A stretch of 6,170 bases of DNA from Clostridia bacterium. Its GTDB lineage: Bacteria; Bacillota; Clostridia; Oscillospirales; CAG-272. A model generated the notes under the pieces. That model did not search any database. It saw only the letters and a program-made list of their open reading frames with translations, and was not told the origin of the DNA. The translations under genes and the position numbers were made by a program. How positions within the stretch are numbered: the first letter of the stretch is position 1; every line of letters starts with the position of its first letter. Of the stretch, positions 5,627 through 6,170 are shown piece by piece. Location: NCBI GenBank assembly GCA_017452335.1, contig JAFTMP010000036.1:1-6170 (forward strand), in the 5' to 3' direction.

Positions 5627-6170
5627 ATGGGACTGACAATTGCTGAAAAGATCATCAAAAATCATTTGGTCGAGGGAGACCTTCGACGGGGCAGTGAGGT
5701 TGCGTTGCGCATTGACCAGACGCTTACCCAGGATGCTACGGGCACCATGGCGTATCTTGAATTTGAAGCCATGGGCACACCCCGCGTAAAGACCGAGCTG
5801 AGCGTGGCATATATTGACCACAACACCCTGCAGTGCGGCTTTGAAAATGCCGACGACCACGCCTATATCCGCTCGGCGGCAAAGACGTTTGGCGTGAGAT
5901 ACTCCACTCCCGGCAACGGCATCTGCCATCAGGTGCATTTGGAGCGCTTTGGGGTTCCCGGAAAGACCCTCATCGGCTCAGACAGCCACACCCCCACAGG
6001 CGGCGGCATCGGCATGCTTGCCATTGGCGCGGGCGGTCTTGATGTGGCAGTTGCCATGGGCGGCGGTGCTTACTATATCACCATGCCCAAGATGTATAAA
6101 ATTGAATTGGTTGGCACACTGCCCCCCTTCGTCACCGCCAAGGACCTTGCGCTGGAAGCCCTTCGTCAGC
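5627..6170 (+). CDS. Aconitate hydratase, N-terminal part (cut by window end)
   Basis: 181 residues are visible, open to the last base. Aconitase interconverts citrate and isocitrate through cis-aconitate with a [4Fe-4S] cluster, in the cytoplasm. The start MGLTIAEKII is typical of the clostridial/Aquifex-type aconitase, usually about 640 residues. Visible motifs are DQTLTQDATGTMAY (30-43), DHNTLQ (64-69), GNGICHQVHLERFG (96-109) and GSDSHTPTGGGIGMLAIG (117-134), which hold active-site Asp, His and Ser residues. LeuC was considered, but it lacks the QDATGTMAY and GNGICHQ versions of these motifs. The cluster cysteines lie beyond the window, so integrity cannot be judged. ATG 5627 is chosen over ATG 5618 because of ribosome site spacing and the family's usual N-terminus. 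It is the third gene of the operon and would use the product of the first. Confidence 0.92.
   Translation, partial: MGLTIAEKIIKNHLVEGDLRRGSEVALRIDQTLTQDATGTMAYLEFEAMGTPRVKTELSVAYIDHNTLQCGFENADDHAYIRSAAKTFGVRYSTPGNGICHQVHLERFGVPGKTLIGSDSHTPTGGGIGMLAIGAGGLDVAVAMGGGAYYITMPKMYKIELVGTLPPFVTAKDLALEALRQ

Noticed and set aside
3558..6170. Leucine pathway operon (LeuA plus LeuC)
   Set aside because: The first protein lacks the LeuA regulatory domain, and the last has aconitase-type motifs (QDATGTMAY, GNGICHQ) rather than LeuC ones.

Overview
The window looks like a piece of chromosome from an anaerobic Firmicute of the class Clostridia, probably a gut-type Oscillospiraceae or Christensenellaceae relative. 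The reasons are a Re-type citrate synthase next to an aconitase, a BIG2/CotH surface lipoprotein, strong AGGAGG-like ribosome binding sites, near-consensus TTGACA/TATAAT promoters, and palindromic intergenic repeats built on CCTCCCTT...AAGGGAGG. The taxonomic guess is inference; no rRNA or marker gene is present.

Layout. Positions 1-180 hold three related palindromic repeat units and no credible gene. A perfect inverted repeat at 198-241 is the terminator of a minus-strand block. That block reads right to left: a MarR-family regulator (2671-3132, minus) behind a consensus promoter (3197-3225), then a hairpin with T-runs (2593-2638), then a large CotH-kinase-fold lipoprotein (253-2559, minus). 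A 425-base intergenic region (3133-3557) carries two divergent promoters. From it a plus-strand operon runs rightwards: Re-citrate synthase-like protein (3558-4919), a GntR/FCD regulator (4938-5594) and the N-terminal part of an aconitase (from 5627, cut by the window end).

How the genes work together. The plus-strand genes fit the oxidative branch from acetyl-CoA and oxaloacetate through citrate to isocitrate, which anaerobes use to make 2-oxoglutarate and glutamate. The embedded FCD regulator keeps its predicted metal/ligand residues and probably controls its own operon through an 18-bp palindrome lying on the -10 box; citrate or a related carboxylate is a reasonable ligand guess. The minus-strand pair is less understood: a MarR regulator and an exported CotH-like protein separated by a terminator-like hairpin. 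No defence system, CRISPR array, RNA gene or transposase gene was seen. The most useful second looks are the operon's operator/promoter overlap, the likely misannotation risk of the citrate synthase, the multidomain CotH lipoprotein and its leader hairpin, and the palindromic repeat cluster.
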